A stretch of DNA of 64,000 nucleotides from Rhyzopertha dominica. Lineage: Eukaryota; Arthropoda; Insecta; Coleoptera; Bostrichidae. Shown here one piece after another: positions 45,416-57,473 of this stretch; positions within the stretch are counted from its first letter, which is position 1; each line of letters starts with the position of its first letter. The stretch is from NCBI GenBank assembly GCA_025024175.1, contig QCXZ01000041.1, positions 5,327,786 through 5,391,785 of the forward strand. The letters are read 5' to 3'. The notes under the pieces are model-generated. The model saw only the letters and a program-made list of their open reading frames with translations, ran no database searches and had not been told where the DNA came from. Both the position numbers and the translations under genes were made by a program.

Positions 45416-47555
45416 GTACGGCCGCTGTTCGTTTTGGGCGATCCACCCGTTCGTTTATGGGCGTTTCTTGCTTTGGCGATTCGGTTTCACTGGGTTCTTT
45501 GCTTAGATTTTTGAGACTTCATCGTTTTTTTGTTGTGAAAAACATTTTTTCCTTGAATTTGTGATGATTAAATGCGCACTTATTGTACGAAAATAATAGA
45601 ATAAGTCAGTGGCATTTTAGGTGGTAGAAAGCAAGCTTAGCGCGACTGATTTTTCAAAATCAAGAACCATTACAATTAATGGCACATCACGCGATTCGGA
45701 AAAAACTTTACATACTCTAAGATTTTTTTCCTCTAAACATAAACCCACCAAAGTAACATCCTGTACTGCAAATTAAAAAAAAACACTAAATAGAAATTTT
45801 ATGAAGTAGTAGTAAAGAAGCTAGTTTTATTTAAAAAAGCCAATCATAATATGCCTCACAATCGTCAACATTAATCCCTTAAATTTAATAAGAAGAATCC
45901 GTACTTGTTTTTTTTTAAGATTGAGACGTGAAATGTGTTGTTTTGGAACTCTTAAATACCGTGGCTGATGAGTAGAGAATACTGTAATGTTAACCATCGT
46001 TAGCCAATGCAATATTTATTTGGTAACGTTGTCTAAGCTTATAAACAAATATGCACCAGATGTCCCTAGTAATTAATATCTTATGGCCTCGCCCAGAAAG
46101 TGGGAATATATAAAATCACATTAAATCATTTTAAATATAAAATGAAATACACTGTACCAATCGCTAAGAAGTAAAAAGCATATGCGCATAGAGAGTATAC
46201 ACAACCACGTAGGTAATATATTAGTATGCTGTATTAGTTTTTCATTGCGGCATAATTACGTTACATCTCGAATCTCCAACCCCCAGCTCTTCAAAAAATT
46301 CTCCAAATCTAACATACATCTGCACTTACTACACTGTTGAAAACAAGTAATGGCTATCACAAACACAAAGGCTATACAATACAAATGTGTTTATTTTCAA
46401 TCCAATAATATTTTTGTTGTATTTTAACCCAGACAGAAAAATACTTTATTCCAAACAATTTTTTTTAAGTAAGCATATTAGTATAAAAATAAAGCAATTA
46501 AATGCTCCATCAAATAAAAGTGTTTCGAACGAAGCAAAAGAATAATTAAATGCAAGAGAAATATATTGTTCAATTCAAGAGAACTCCGCTTGTAACAAAA
46601 ATTGTATTTTGTTCCCATGAGGGGATAGTCTTCAATTCAAACAAATATTTAAAATAAAATTTTGTTTGCAAGAAGAAAGCCGTTATCCTAGAAAAAATAA
46701 ATATCATTGATTTAAACGCGGTCCTTCTTAAAGCAAATAAATTTATTCACGAGTAATTATTTTCTTCAACCAAAAAACATTTTAAAGTGTGTAACGCCAT
46801 CTTTTGTCCTTTCCTTCTTATGTAAGATTTCTTTCTTCCTCTCTTCAGTTTCCCTTGGGTTATCGATTCTAACATTCTCTTGTACTTTTCATTCGGTGTA
46901 AGTGTCCTCACCAACCAAAATCTTCCCTTATTTTCTCGTTTCTTATTCTGTCCATTTTTGTGAAGCAGCACTCTTTTCAGGTAGGTACTTCATTTCGGAT
47001 GCCCTAATCTTACCTTTAGTTAGAACTCACGATTCACATGCAGTCATAGGTATGAATGGGTCTATAAATAGTTTTGTATGTCCTCATTTGTTGTTCAAAA
47101 CAAGTTGGACAATTGCATAGAAGACTTTATTTGAGTGTGCAATAATTCTAGTGTCAATTTGTATTTCTTATTTTCTCAGACCCTTCCAGATAACGAAAAT
47201 TGTTGACTTGTTCAGTATTTTCTTCCAGAGTAATCATCACCTATATCTATTTCCTCTGGTGCAACTACTATTAATTAATTAGCTTTTTGCTTTGTTTAAT
47301 CATGTACTTATTTCAAGGTACATTTGCTAAATCGTCATCAAAGTTTTACTTATTAAACGAAAATGACCAAAAACTGGAGTGTATTTTTCCTTCTTAACGA
47401 AAAGAATATATAAATTGCTGTAATTGAATACTCGCTATACTACTAAGTACTAATTATGTAAATAACCTTTCGTTTTCATTGTTTAGTGCTTTTAAATAAT
47501 GAAAAAAATCATAAATAATCATTCGTGTGTTGAAAGTTTTTGAAGTCATTGAATA
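45416..47555. other. intron sequence, unassigned
   Basis: No exon was recognised. The basic 74-codon minus frame at 46747-46971 is AT-rich, low complexity and has no domain I can defend. Confidence 0.4.
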
Positions 47556-47559
47556 TCAT

Positions 47560-47765
47560 TAGCTTAACAACTCATAGATCCAGTCATGAGCATCTTTAGA
47601 CGTGGGGATAATAATAAAATAGAACTTAGCATAAAGCCCTGTGGAACTCCCGACAGTATAGATGCTAACTTGCGGCCAAGAACGATCGTTATGTCGTACC
47701 TTCCTCCCAGTTATGCTGGTTGGATAACATTCTAAACTAAATTTAAAGTCATCTTCTATAATTTG
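47560..47765 (-). pseudogene. LINE reverse transcriptase scrap
   Basis: The minus strand near 47620-47680 reads LASILSGVPQGFMLSSILLL, the B block of a non-LTR reverse transcriptase (GVPQG). Flanks in another frame show TGRK and DDF-like text. About 200 bases, frameshifted. Confidence 0.5.
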
Positions 47766-47789
47766 ATTAAATCTTGACAGAGACATGAA

Positions 47790-50785
47790 TTAGTTTTTAT
47801 GTAGGTACACGAAAGACATACTCATATAACTTAAAGTGTTATTAATTGATTATATGGAGAATATCATCAGAGTTAATGAAAAAAGACCAGCGCAAATTAT
47901 AAAGAGTATAGAACTCTTATTCTAGGTTTGGCAATTTTATTAAATACTTCCTTGATTTCATGGATTCAATTCTACAAAATAGAATTTTTTTCGGTGAAAG
48001 AGATCAATTCTTGTATTAAATAGATACCAGTGATGTATTTTGTAGATAGTTCTTAACAGGTAACATATAAAAAATTATTCATTCGAAGATTCCTAGCTGC
48101 TTGTGTCTTAATTCATACGGATTAATCTTAATACATAATGGTCATCTTGCTCCATTGATATTTTTGTAATATGTTTTAGATTTGGGAACTTCCTTGTACT
48201 AGTTCTTTAATTTGAATACATTATCAATATATATTAGGAGAATCAAAGATATGTAATATAAGTTTTATTAAACAAAGAAAAAATAAACAGTACCATATGC
48301 TAACAAAATAACTTTTTGTTGCTTGCTTAGGCGAACATGGACAAGAATGGAGTCTTAACTTTTTATGATATTTTCAATAAGGATGATGGGATATATGAAT
48401 TTTCAAGAAATTTTAATTTTCTCTTATATAGCAATACGCGTGGTGAACCATTTTCACGAGTTAAGAGTAATTAAGCTATTCTAAGCCAGAATGAAAAAAA
48501 AAACAGTTCACTATTTACCTAAATTTCCCACTGATATAATAACCTAGAAACAGGCGTTTAAGCACTTCTGTATGTTCAGCATTATTCACATGCTTTGTGA
48601 AATGCTTTATTATTAAGATCGACAAAGTCAATAAAAGACTCCATAGTGACTTAAATTATTATTCAATACCGTAAAATAACAAGTTTATTTAGCTAAAAGC
48701 AGATCAAAATTTCGATATTCCGGACTACCTTCGAAGTGCAGTTTTAGGTGCTTTTTTAACTGCAGTAAATAACTGTAACTGAGAAACGTTTACGACTGTG
48801 AAATGAAAGAAAGCTAAAACCTTCAATATTTGTTTCAAATTTAGCTTCGTTTTATTGCGCAATATGATTATGTGTTTTAACGGTTTTAAATATCACGTCC
48901 TTGATTTCCGAAACTATAGTCAAGCATTTTCAACATTTCGACATTAATTTCATCCAACATATAGTGTTTCATTGCTTTGCGATATGCAGTAAATTTCACT
49001 ATCATTTATTTATGCATTATCTTTAATTCAGTAGTGCTTTTTGGAACTATATTTTCCGCCATTTGTCGTCTGTCAGTTCTTCACCCTTACCTAAGACATG
49101 TATTTTGCTCACTTCATGATGGGTTACTAAATTCAGCTGTTTAAGGTTTGGTTTTGTACTAAGATCTTATTTATTTTTTGTAATTTACTATTGCATAACC
49201 ACTTTTCACACAATTTTCTAAAGCAACATCGATACCAGCTTCAGGTCTTCTTTAATTTTTAGCTCGGCTTATTTGTTATTATTATGTTNATCCTTTGAAC
49301 AGTCAAGATTTTCTAGCAATCGAAGATTACATACTATTTCAAGTGTTTGCTGTAATAGCTGCTTAATAGCAGTAACTTTAAGTCACTCCAATTTGGGAAA
49401 AAACGTATTCCTTTAAAAAAAAGTTCTAGTCGAAGCGATCTTCAGAACTATCTGATAAAAACGGCGAAACAATCTGCTTGTAAAATAAAGTGGGAATCCT
49501 TTATTATTATTATTATTTAATGCGAGAAAACGGAAGGTATTTCCTATTTTCATAAACAGGGGCAAACGAATATCTGTTTTCAATTCGACCGATTTTTTTA
49601 GAAATCACCTGCTATTGTTAGCTATTGCAGATTGTATTTACATAACAATTAATGAATTTCAGTTAGAGGCATGTTCATAAACATTTTGTACTAGCGATAA
49701 AACCAATTAATTTGTAATCACCATTTCATAACGCGTCATATACAAAATAACAATGCGTAAAAACTTTGACGTGCAAGAAAATATGTGTATCGTTTATTAA
49801 ACTAGTAGTGCTAAAACTGGCATTGTTTAGAGCTAACAGTTACCAAGAAGTTTAAGGCATTGGAAGAACTCCGTTAAGTTTTAAAACTATTTTTAAGCAT
49901 CAGTTGATATTGCGGTGATTTGTAATATATTAATAATTAATTAAGAAACAGTTGTTAGGATTATTACAAATGCGGAGTACTTTTTCATTATGGGATAGTA
50001 GTAAAAAATGGTGTATTTTGAATTCATACACAGAATAATGTTCCTTAACGTTTTGCACCATCGATAGCGACAAATGAAATTTGAGAAATATATAATTGTA
50101 GAGAAAACTAATATTATTCTCACTTGTAATCGTGCAAACTGTATTCTTGTAGTTAATAAAAAAAACCTTTATAAGCAAAATTCATTTACCTGCATCTTAT
50201 TGGAAAAACGTTTGTGACGTAATAATTTATATAATATTTGTTCATAGGAAAGTTCTAATTTTATTTTAATTAGAGAGTTCAAACTTTTTGTATTTAATTT
50301 TTTTTTGTTTTTAGATATCCCTGACCAGGACGATAATTTTTTCCAAAACCGCATATATGATTGTAGTAACGATAGTACAATTTGCGTTAGTTTACATATA
50401 TTTTGAATAACTCTTACGTTAGAATATATTTTGCTTGTGATATTTTCAACAGAAAACCTGCAAAAGTTAAATATTGTAAATTAGATACTTTTTCTCTTAA
50501 AAAATTATTCTTAAATTATACTGTAATGTAATGTCGTCTGAACGTTTATATTTTTATATTTATCACAAATATTTTGTATATTTATTCTGTCAGTCTTCGA
50601 GTCAGTCTCTATATACTGTACTTGCAATTGCTTACATAACAATTTCCATCTTTGGGATCCTTATATTTTGTTACTTTCACGTTTTATGGAATGTCCGCTA
50701 AAGTTGTTTTTGTTTTTTTTGCCAATAAAAAACTACCTGTGATTTTAACATTAATATATTTGTCCAAGCCCTGGTCTGTAAAACA
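47790..50785. other. intron sequence with one (TTA)n tail
   Basis: No exon. An AATAAAGTGGGAATCC word followed by (TTA)n at 49500-49518 resembles LINE 3' tails seen elsewhere. One ambiguous base near 49290. Confidence 0.4.
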
Positions 50786-50789
50786 ATTT

Positions 50790-50925
50790 AGCTCAAAATC
50801 CCTACAGAACGATGAAAAAATCCTTCCCTGCTTCCCTACCATAAGAAATAAACCCTTCCATAGAAGGGATAAATCCCTATGTCTTGCAACACTGCTTGGG
50901 GGGGGGCGTTCCATAGTTACGCCAC
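50790..50925 (-). repeat. hAT-type right end (CCATAGTTACGCCACTG)
   Basis: The tip CCATAGTTACGCCACTG (ends ~50926) preceded by a G9 run is the inverse of the common hAT tip CAGTGGCGTAACTATGG. The left limit is uncertain. Confidence 0.45.
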
Positions 50926-51650
50926 TGACTTGGTTTAGGTACACTTAAGATACAACATTTACGTTGAATAGACAATTTCGTTTTGGATGTAGTTTGAAAA
51001 AATGTTAATATTTTTTGTCAAGTGTTGCCCATTCCTACAGTTTACTGATAATGAAATAGCGTGCTACTGCTGAGTTTTATTAAAATTCGTGATTTTAGCC
51101 TAAAAATACAATTATATATAATGTTTTGTTGTTGACAAATTCCAAGTTTCAAATTTCCATCTCACAAGACAGTCCAACAGCGTTTGCGTAAAACGACTTC
51201 GTTGTCACCAAGTTATCATGTCTGCTTAATATCTACGAGACCGCCATCTAAATTCCCAACTTGCAGATGTTGATTTCGGGGTGGGTGTAGTCTAGGTTTA
51301 TAGTAAATCCGCTTGCGAAGTCTGACCTACAATCTAAGTTTAGCGTATTTTTAGAAAATCAGTCTGTCCCCGCCGGCAGTGCGGTGCGTGTGTTATGTTT
51401 CAGTGTTTTGCGGAAGCTCTTCACAATGTAAATATGACTTCTTTGCCACTTGCATTGCCTGGCAGATAAATACAGCAATCTTGTGCTTGAGCAGCATGGA
51501 GAAATAACATCTAAATTCGCTCGCGCTACTCGTGTCACATATTTGTAAACTGAACTTGAAACTGTATTTTTGGAGCTCTGATGTAAGCTCTTAATGCGGA
51601 AGGAATTTATCAAATCGAGATTTGATGCTAAATGCGATTGTTTGTTTCAG

Positions 51651-52026
51651 GACTTCCCTGTTCATCATCATGAGTTTCGTTTACGCGAAACTACTAATTG
51701 TAGTGTGCGTAGCGTACGTAATATCCGACGTAGTGACACATAACATACCCCTCTACTATTATGAGGGATTCTTCACTTACCTGTACGGGATGAGTATCCT
51801 GTTCCTGTTGTACGTGTTCTGTTTCCTCCTGCAAGAAAGCACGTGTTGTGCGGGGGATCCCAAGAAAGAAACTGTGAAGAAACCACCAAAGGAGAAAGCC
51901 AAAGATAAGGAAAAGGAGAAGAAGAAAGAAGAAATGGAGAAGAAGAAGGAGGAGAAGGAGAAGCAGAAAAAGGAAAAGAAGGAAAAAGAGAAAGACAAGG
52001 ACAAGAAGGGAAAGAAGCAAGACAAG
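51651..52026 (+). CDS. OtopL: otopetrin-like channel, common exon: TM1-TM2 and charged linker
   Basis: Acceptor TTTGTTTCAG ends at 51650; the first base completes the Lys or Arg codon from either upstream exon. TM1 covers TSLFIIMSFVYAKLLIVVCV and onward; then SDVVTHNIPLYYYEG, a family-conserved linker; TM2 is FFTYLYGMSILFLLYVFCFL. After ESTCC comes a ~70-residue run of Lys and Glu (mostly KKE/KEK), predicted coiled or disordered, on the cytoplasmic side. Donor AAG|GTAAGA at 52027, phase 0. Otopetrins are dimeric, 12-pass proton-selective channels of the plasma membrane; Drosophila members act in acid taste. Identity rests on my recall of the conserved TM1-TM2 block. Confidence 0.9.
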
Positions 52027-53979
52027 GTAAGATGAATTATTGTGAGTGGATGGTCGTAGTTTCATTCCGAATGGAACTAGGACCATGATGATTTATATCG
52101 AAAACTCTTTCACACAAATCACCGTGTATTACTTACGATATCCCATCCTTCATTTATTAACTTATTATTTCGTTGCTTCCACTAACATTTTCCTTTGTTA
52201 ATTGTTTATTTGGTTTAAGTTATGTTACTTTGCGTTTGTTGAGCATGTTGTGCGTGTAGAGGGAGAGATTTCCCCGTAAGATGAGGGACCTGGTACAGCA
52301 AAGGGCTTCTTCTATCCACCAGGTGAGCAAAGGTCGGTTATTACTTCACACACACTTATGTTCAACTTTTATTTTCAACAAACCTACACTTCACGACAGA
52401 ACAACCTTTGACTGAACGAAAATAAAAGTTAACATCTTATTGGATAGAATCCTGCATGCTCCAGCAAGCCTTGATTTATGTAGTAAGCTACTCACGCAAC
52501 AAGACAAACAAATCTTTCTGCATACCAGGGTATTTTGTTTTAATATGAAATTTTGGGTCATCCATTTTCACAATGTAGTGTTCGAAAGCTTTCAAATAGT
52601 TCAGGGCGCCATTAGAATTCTGTAATTTTTTCATCTTGTAGGATGTCAAATGAGCTATTCATTTTGAAATCTCGTTTAGGTTGTCACTGATTTGATTTGA
52701 GTGTGTAGCTTTTTAGTGCATATTATTAATTTCGCTGCTACAGTCAAAATATACGATCAAGAAACGCATTGCCATTGTCTGTCAACGTTTTCTGTTGCCA
52801 TCTTTCTCTTCATAAATGTGCAAGTATGTGCGGTATACTTTTAGTTGCCAGAAGTGCCGTAGTGTAAGCTGCTACTATTAGGCATACCTATTGTAATTCT
52901 TCTATTTATTGACTCCATCGTATTAGCGTAGTATGTATGCCTAAAGACCCATTCACACATTGTGAAGCAAAATAGAACACTGGGAAATACAGACGTTAGT
53001 AGTTTACCTAGTCTTAAGTTATCTTTCATAAGCCTAAGCAGTAATACGAGAGTTCTCAGAGAACTTTACGTGTATTTTTGCTATTAGAGAATGTTATATG
53101 ACAGAGATATAACGGACAGTAAACTTCTTTTTGTATTTTGGGGTTCCCTGTTATTTCTTCCATAGGATTTAACTAGTCAAAGCACTTTGTAAATGTCTTG
53201 TCAGAACTTATTCTCGACCCAGAGGACATTGGACATTGTGGTCAGCTTCGGTGTTATCCCAGGACAATAAGCCTTGTTTTTTCGCAGATATCAAATAACG
53301 TTTACTTCCACATATTTCACTTTTCATGGTCAATCAAAACACTGTCTTTTAAAAATAGTCTTTCATGTATAGAGACAACAGAAAGGAGTTTAAAATACAT
53401 CAAAATAAGCCATTAATTTTTAATAGAAATGCATTTTTATTTTTATTTATGTAGGAGGAGTATTGAAAAGTACATAGATTTAATGTCACCGTATTTTGCT
53501 GTTCAAAATTATACAGCTAAACTTTTTTTCTCAACTCCTTTTCAATGATATATCTTTTGACCCCCTTCCCCTTAAAAAAAATGCAACTTGCGCCCATATC
53601 TCGGAAACGAGAGCTGACACAGAGTTTAATTACCCATAGGCCCATGCACAATTTCAGAAAAATCGGTTGAACAGAACCTGAAATATACTGCTGGTTCCAT
53701 ACCTTGCAGCAACCCGGTATAATTAACTACTGTCGGTTTACTGAACTTTAAGCGGAAGCTTTCCCAGAAAATTTGTCTAATTTTAGAAAGAGTGCGAAAC
53801 CACGACCCCGCATCGAAACTAACGCAGATTTCTCAAAAACCACCCCCCCCCTCTAACACGCCCCCTTCGACTAACGCACACACGACCCCGACACGCACAA
53901 CACCTTAGCACACTTGCTTTTCGTTCGCCCTGGTTTTTTCTCTTGATCTGTGTTATTTTCATTTGGTCCGGCGGCTCAG
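52027..53979. other. intron
   Basis: No exon or named repeat. Around 53570-53700 the text (ATATCTCGGAAACGAGAG and similar) has the look of a dispersed repeat. Confidence 0.6.
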
Positions 53980-54202
53980 AGTACCTACCGTCGGAATTCC
54001 CAGGGGGTGGTTGACGAGGGGCTGGCCGCCGTGCCCGTCCCCGTCGCGGAACTAGGTGCGCGTTCTGACGCCCCTGTTGTCTCTCAGGAATCGGCGGCGG
54101 TAGACGTCGAGGCCGGCACCGTCGCCAGGAGCAAAAGGAAGCGGAAGACGACCCAGAACGACCAGAGCCACGGCAGCTTCTTCCTCAGGATCGGGGCGAT
54201 AG
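53980..54202 (+). CDS. OtopL: otopetrin-like channel, linker exon and start of TM3
   Basis: Acceptor GGCGGCTCAG ends at 53979, phase 0. Codons start STYRRNSQGVVDEGLAAVPV, a Val/Ala/Glu-rich linker, then ARSKRKRKTTQ, a basic stretch, and SHGSFFLRIGAIG where TM3 begins. The exon is GC-rich. Donor ATA-G|GTAAGA at 54203 leaves one base (G), which joins CT at 56687 to make Ala. The basic stretch just before TM3 fits the positive-inside rule for a cytoplasmic TM2-TM3 loop. Confidence 0.88.
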
Positions 54203-54529
54203 GTAAGAAGGGTTCAGGAACTATCATGTTTTGAGATACTGTTCTTAACAATGGAAATTATGGAAAATGTAAAAATCACGCGTAATAGTATGCGCAGTGA
54301 AGCGAGACATGTAAATATCAGTCTTTTCCGCTTTATTTCATAAATAATAATAATAATAATAATAAATCATTTTATTCAGCTGCTATTACATAGTGTTACA
54401 TGAAAAGAAAAATAATAATTAGTAAAATTCTAATTAATACATAATAATTACGATACTGATGATGATAGATAGCAGACTGAAAAGGAGAAAGTTTCAAAAA
54501 ACCGTTCCTAAAAATAAAAAAAAATCGAA

Positions 54530-54672
54530 AATTTTTGTTTAACTTCAACACTCTGTATANCAAAAATGAAGCATTTTCGGACACATGTTTATATAGACTT
54601 TTCGTCATAAATTCACGACAGGAACACGCAATAAAAATTATGACATCNAATTTAGAGACGCCCTGTATATAC
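54530..54672. repeat. solo end of a DD41D copy-2-type element
   Basis: The order AACACTCTGTATA, ACACATGTTTATATAGACTT with TTCGTC, then GACGCCCTGTATA, matches the right inverted repeat of the 31.8-kb element, including both the inner and the outer tip words ~110 bases apart. Two ambiguous bases. No partner repeat. Confidence 0.6.
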
Positions 54673-55169
54673 ATAAATACCACAATCAATCAGATTTATT
54701 TGTTGATTCCTATTTCTGTTGATTCTAAAAGTTAAGACACTAATATATCGTATTTGAAATAATAAAAAGCACCTTTACAAGTATGCATAATAAATTTACA
54801 CAACCGACGATTGCACACCAAAATAATTTTTAATATCAAGTTCCACTTCTTTACTGCATACTCGAATAAAGCGTCTTGTTCCATTGTTAAAAACTGTAGT
54901 ATAGAATATTGTACCGTGTCCAAGATGTTGGATGTAAACCACACGTGCTTATCATATTTGTTCTCACTCAACTATCACAAAAAGAAAGAATACGACAGAT
55001 CCTAGTTATTAGTATCGCTTACCTCTNTATTGTACAGCTGTTGGGTATAAAGATACTTTAAGTCTTTTGCGGACCAAAGGAAAGGAATGACAAAATTATT
55101 TAGACCTCATATGACGTAGAAATATTATATTTATTAAAATATAATTAATATTAAAAAGTATAACACTAG

Positions 55170-55995
55170 ATACTTACTTATACATGTTGTCCCCTACATT
55201 AATAATACACGGTTTCTTGCTATCGTAAAGATCAAATATATTTACTTTTTCACAGTGGAACACACAGTCTTTCCATATTTCGTGCGTAATTGTTGAAAAA
55301 ACTTCTCGTCACATTTGTTTTACTGCCTCATCACCCGATTTGTCAAGTGTTTTGGTTTAGATAGTGTTGACAATGGTAAGTTCGTATATGTACAACTAAA
55401 TGACCATGGCTGCTGCATAATTCATATATCTTTTTTTCTTTAATTTTGGGTCGATTTTCAATGTCTAATGATGTCTTTTATAGTTAATTTGAAGTAGGCC
55501 TTTTTCAGTTAGATCGGAATCATATCAAGCGTTGTCCGTAGAAATAGATGTCGGTTTATAAAGTAGTGCTAATAGTTTTTCGAAAAATCTGCTTTTTAAA
55601 TAGCGTGGAATTATGTTTTCATGATAATCCTACGACTTATTTCTGGAACAAAAAATCAAACTTGCATCTTTCACAAAACCGCCTTCTGCATGCAAAATAA
55701 TAGGTATTATCTTTTCCCATCACCGCTACTTGTTGATCTAAAGTGTTAAGTCATGTGGATGTGAAGTTATTTCCCCGTATTTTGGTTTTGCACTTTTATA
55801 TCAGGCTTTTTGCAAACAAACCGCCGGTTGCAATGGTTCTTGTATTTGAAATTTTACCAGGTTTCCATAGGAATTAGGGGACACAAATTTTCTTGTTCGT
55901 CTTTCATAAACGCATTAGCTTTTATTGCCAAGTCAAGACCTTTTTCGTCCAAAACAGTTTTAACTCTAAAATGTAGGTATTTATTCATGCATCCC
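55170..55995 (-). pseudogene. IS630-related transposase remnant
   Basis: On the minus strand, across frames: METW (~55855), GDGKR, then ILHAEGGFVKDASLIFCSRN (~55690), DYHENIIPRYLKSRFFEKLL (~55620), and TDNA (~55540). These align in order with DETWIF, HAGGKMGF, GKKSDDYHENMN and LDNASYH of the transposase at 21.5-22.9 kb. A tail HEIWKDCVFHCEKV is visible near 55290. Heavily broken, oriented against the host gene. Confidence 0.55.
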
Positions 55996-56686
55996 ATATT
56001 TTCCACGAAATATGGAAGCAATAGTTAAAATAGTTAATAAAGGTAATTTATGCAGTTAAGTAAAACTTATATAACGTTATTGCATATACAACAAATCTGT
56101 GTTATATTTAATTACGAGTTTTGTTTTCCATTGAGAACAATCCTTGGTTTTTGGGCTGGAATCCCATCTTTTGGTTCATCTGGTTAAGCACTACTTTAAC
56201 AAGTATTTTTTGTCACTCAAAGTCAAACTGACAAGTTAGAAGTTTCAGCAATTTAATCTAAAATTATCTGTACTTGTGCCCCCAATAAGGGGATGAATCA
56301 TCAAGCGGGTGCCAGTAGACTAACCACCCAATGGTGCAACCTGGGCAATGCGGTATCACGCCTAAAGAGTCTACAACTTGGTCGCTGGACCTCTTTCAGG
56401 ATATCCCAGCACACAAAGTCGACAGAATTGGAAACGAAGACCATTTTAGTGTACTTTATTTAGTTGTATAATATGTCGATCGCCATACGATAAATAAATA
56501 AATAAATCGTACTCTTCTTTTTTTGTTCTAAATGAGTGAGAACGAATATAATACGGACGTTTTTAGAGCGTTTACGACATCTTGGACACGGTACTATATT
56601 TTCACTATACCTGTGTACCTGTGTATAACACAATTTTATGAAATAAACACGATCGTATTGGGTCAAACTGATAAGCTATTTTTCAG

Positions 56687-56847
56687 CTTTTGGCTTGGGT
56701 ACAATGATCTACAACGGTCTGGAGTTCGGCGCGTTCTTCGAAGTACCTTTCACGTCTCCTTGCTACATGATCCTCAGGGGCGTCAACCCAGTCCTCCAGA
56801 TGGTGTTCACTTTTATGCAGATGTACTTCATTTTTATGAACTCTCGA
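56687..56847 (+). CDS. OtopL: otopetrin-like channel, TM3-TM4 exon
   Basis: Acceptor CTATTTTTCAG ends at 56686. With the G from the previous exon the frame reads A-FGLGTMIYNGLEFGAFFEV, completing TM3, then PFTSPCYMILRGVN as the outer loop and PVLQMVFTFMQMYFIFMNSR as TM4. The donor CGA|GTAAGG at 56848 is phase 0. The block GLGTMIYNGLEFG and QMYFIFMN are among the best conserved parts of otopetrins. Exon length (161) and phase fit both neighbours. Confidence 0.92.
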
Positions 56848-56899
56848 GTAAGGCACACAAAATGAACCCAGAACGTCCACGTTAATTTTAATTTTCCAG

Positions 56900-57062
56900 T
56901 TAAACATTCATCGATTCAAAGTGATAGCTCGTTTCGGGCTGATGCACGTGGTGGCCACCAACATCTGCGTCTGGATCCGCACGCTGGTACTGGAGTACCT
57001 CAAGGAGATCACCACCTACCACAAGCTGAAGAGCACGCGGGAAGCAGGACAATATTTCGCTG
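56900..57062 (+). CDS. OtopL: otopetrin-like channel, TM5 exon
   Basis: Short intron (56848-56899), acceptor TTTTCCAG. The frame reads LNIHRFKVIARFGLMHVVAT, NICVWIRTLVLEYLKEI, forming TM5 flanked by basic residues on the inner side, then YHKLKSTREAGQYFA. The MH(V/M)(V/I)ATN motif is a family signature. Donor G|GTGAGT at 57063, phase 1. Confidence 0.92.
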
Positions 57063-57124
57063 GTGAGTGCACGAAGCACGATCTGTGCTACAGGTCACCG
57101 TTACACGTGTGGCTCTCTTTGCAG

Positions 57125-57340
57125 AAAGTATTCGTTTGCACAATTTGCGCAATTCAAATTCCGTGTTGGGTACGCACTTAGCTGTACCCGACGTAGTCAA
57201 ATCCACAGTCGCTTCGTTTAATGCCAACACGCCATCGATTCGATCTGCTGTAAATAGTATAGCTAGTGGGGCCATTAGCACAGCTTCTACCACGTTGAGA
57301 AGCGTCGTCAGTGTTCCAACAACACCTAGCTATAACAGAA
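57125..57340 (+). CDS. OtopL: otopetrin-like channel, Ser/Thr-rich loop exon (cassette type)
   Basis: Acceptor CTCTTTGCAG ends at 57124. The frame reads E-SIRLHNLRNSNSVLGTHLA, VPDVVKSTVASFN, then a Ser/Thr-rich run (IASGAISTASTTLRS) and TPSYNR. Length 216 bases, entering and leaving in phase 1, so it can be included or skipped without changing frame. Donor A|GTAAGT at 57341. It lies in the long loop between TM5 and TM6, predicted outside the cell. Confidence 0.8.
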
Positions 57341-57473
57341 GTAAGTTCGGTGTTGGAATGCAACCCCTAGGAAGCTCAGCTACCTATCTCTAATTCTTTG
57401 TGTGGCAGCTGGCCAAATAAGACTCCTATTTCATAGTTACAAACACAAAACTGACACTTCTGGACTATTGTAG

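Larger units (their letters stand above)
54203..56686. other. intron filled with transposon fragments
   Basis: Holds an (AAT)n LINE-type tail at 54342-54366, a DD41D end at about 54530-54672 and an IS630-like remnant at 55170-55995. Nothing coding for the channel was seen. Confidence 0.6.

Noticed and set aside
44845..45446. Long minus-strand and other-frame open frames (up to 163 codons) in the GC-rich region
   Set aside because: High GC removes stop codons; peptides are Arg/Gly/Ser-rich with no domain, and the plus strand holds a start with clean splice phase into a conserved exon.
46747..46971. Basic minus-strand frame, considered as a Harbinger-type nuclease scrap
   Set aside because: The resemblance (RFWLVRTL) is only a few residues and the rest is Lys-rich low complexity.
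51694..52086. Minus-strand frames of 82 and 130 codons rich in Leu, Phe and Ser
   Set aside because: They are the antisense of the Lys/Glu tract of the channel exon; low complexity only.
54396..54735. Frames in both directions with ambiguous bases
   Set aside because: The DNA is explained by a solo transposon end and an (AAT)n tail; the peptides are low complexity.
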